A stretch of 13,657 bases of DNA from Candidatus Moranbacteria bacterium CG_4_8_14_3_um_filter_41_13 (GTDB lineage Bacteria > Patescibacteriota > Minisyncoccia > Moranbacterales > UBA1568): assembly GCA_002782305.1 (NCBI GenBank), contig PFHN01000072.1, positions 1-13,657 on the forward strand, in the 5' to 3' direction. This document shows, one piece after another, positions 13,204 to 13,657 of the stretch. The stretch's first letter is position 1; the number at the start of each line of letters is the position of its first letter. Below the pieces are notes generated by a model. That model worked only from the letters and a program-made list of their open reading frames with translations. It ran no database searches and was not told where the DNA came from. A program made the translations under genes and the position numbers.

Positions 13204-13479
13204 TTATTTATTCTGTGATGTTTTGACGATTTTCAAAATTTCTTCCTGAAGCGTCTGCATCTGTTTCGTAGAGGCACCTTTGTATTTCCCCATCTCACGT
13301 TTCATATGGCTTTCCAGCATCAGTATATTCACTGACCGAAGAAGTCCTATGGCCGAGAGAGTTTGCTGAAGTGCCGGAAAACATTCTGATTCTTCATTGT
13401 CGATACGACTGATTATCTTCTCGATACTCGTTTTTGCCTTTCTTAGGGCGATGATGATTTTTTGCTTGTCTTCGTTCAT
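13204..13479 (-). CDS. CsoR/FrmR-family (DUF156) repressor, divergent
   Basis: From the ATG at 13479 the product has 91 residues, the usual length of the family, and is nearly all alpha-helical. The segment ECFPALQQTLSAIGLLRSVN followed by LESHMKREM aligns with the CsoR pattern C-x-D-x-L-x-Q-x-x-A-x-x-A-L ... H-x-x-x-C. The first-helix Cys and the second-helix His are kept, but the final Cys is Glu, giving a Cys-His-Glu set like FrmR-type sensors and unlike copper CsoR. The normal RxxGQxxGI signature of helix 1 is replaced by KAKTSIEKII, so this is a divergent member. Family members are tetrameric DNA-binding repressors released by metals or formaldehyde. It heads the efflux unit and probably autoregulates it. 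Longer in-frame starts at 13557 and 13509 lie in the -35 box and at the transcription start, so they are rejected. Confidence 0.8.
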   Translation of the reverse strand: MNEDKQKIIIALRKAKTSIEKIISRIDNEESECFPALQQTLSAIGLLRSVNILMLESHMKREMGKYKGASTKQMQTLQEEILKIVKTSQNK

Positions 13480-13508
13480 ATATTTTTTCTTAAATGGTTC
13501 TTTATACA

Positions 13509-13529
13509 TATACCATAGGTATAGGTATA
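13509..13529. promoter_or_regulatory. Probable operator: TATACC inverted repeat plus extra half-site
   Basis: TATACC (13509-13514), ATA, GGTATA (13518-13523) is a perfect inverted repeat with 6-bp arms and a 3-nt centre. GGTATA is repeated at once (13524-13529), adding a third half-site in direct orientation that touches the -10 box. The position over the predicted transcription start suits repressor binding. CsoR/RcnR/FrmR operators are AT-flanked G/C tracts, to which this is loosely similar, so autoregulation by the first gene product is the natural guess. Confidence 0.55.
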
Positions 13530-13557
13530 TAGTAAACAAAAAGAAAAAGACTGTCAA
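13529..13557 (-). promoter_or_regulatory. Promoter of the regulator-RND operon
   Basis: Read on the minus strand: a perfect TTGACA (13557-13552), a 17-nt spacer and TACTAT (13534-13529). Transcription would start near 13522, giving a leader of about 43 nt before the ATG at 13479. Confidence 0.75.
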
Positions 13558-13657
13558 GTGAGCAAACTAACATTCTCTCCTGAAAAGCAAGAGGAAAAGA
13601 ACCAAAAGAATTTTTTTTCGGTTGCTCCACTTGTCCGAGAAAGCATTCTTTATTCGA
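13558..13657 (+). CDS. Possible start of a divergent gene, cut by the window edge
   Basis: A frame starting at GTG 13558 stays open to the edge (33 codons). The product begins as a charged, Lys/Glu/Gln-rich tail of about 18 residues, then FFSVAPLVRESILYS. The composition is protein-like, but there is no ATG, no Shine-Dalgarno sequence, no family match and the GTG abuts the -35 box of the regulator promoter. If real, it could be divergently controlled from the same operator region. The minus strand is also open over much of this stretch, so the call is weak. Confidence 0.3.
   Translation, partial: MSKLTFSPEKQEEKNQKNFFSVAPLVRESILYS

Noticed and set aside
13480..13557. N-terminal hydrophobic extension of the CsoR-like regulator (starts at 13557 or 13509)
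   Set aside because: These codons lie in the -35 box and at the predicted transcription start. The family starts close to the ATG at 13479, and a membrane anchor is not expected.

Overview
The window reads as bacterial chromosome with moderate-to-low GC, compact gene packing, overlapping start and stop codons and almost no Shine-Dalgarno sequences. The gene content (DUF4349 protein, MscL with a C-terminal zinc-ribbon tail, multi-domain GH130 proteins, DPM-type GT2, divergent CsoR-family regulator) suggests a Candidate Phyla Radiation / Patescibacteria genome, perhaps of the Parcubacteria group. That placement is an inference from gene style, not proven here. The standard genetic code fits every gene.

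Layout. Positions 1-205 hold a GC-rich, hairpin-forming non-coding stretch. On the minus strand, 1116-206 is a translationally coupled pair: a small membrane-anchored protein and a DedA/VTT-family membrane protein. On the plus strand follow a DUF4349 protein (1293-2261), an ASCH-domain protein (2302-2658), a small basic protein of DUF2103-like appearance (2743-3081) closed by a perfect hairpin terminator, and mscL (3218-3622). Next come two adjacent GH130 genes (3718-5592 and 5615-7525) carrying three GH130 domains plus one degenerate propeller-like half. A hairpin with A and T tracts (7557-7587) ends this unit and also the converging minus-strand unit.

The minus-strand unit runs from 13479 down to 7602: a CsoR/FrmR-family metal- or aldehyde-type regulator, a HlyD-like adaptor, an AcrB-type RND pump with its full proton relay, a DUF2892 membrane protein and a GT2 glycosyltransferase. 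Gaps are 22 nt, a 14-nt overlap, 4 nt and 16 nt. Its promoter is clear (TTGACA, 17 nt, TACTAT) and an inverted repeat at the predicted transcription start is the likely operator. A second promoter may lie in the 3' end of the pump gene. A possible divergent gene runs off the right edge.

The two most interesting loci are the GH130 tandem array, whose domains differ at residues expected to matter for phosphorolysis, and the self-regulated RND efflux operon with no outer-membrane channel gene in view, which would be notable if the host really is a CPR bacterium.
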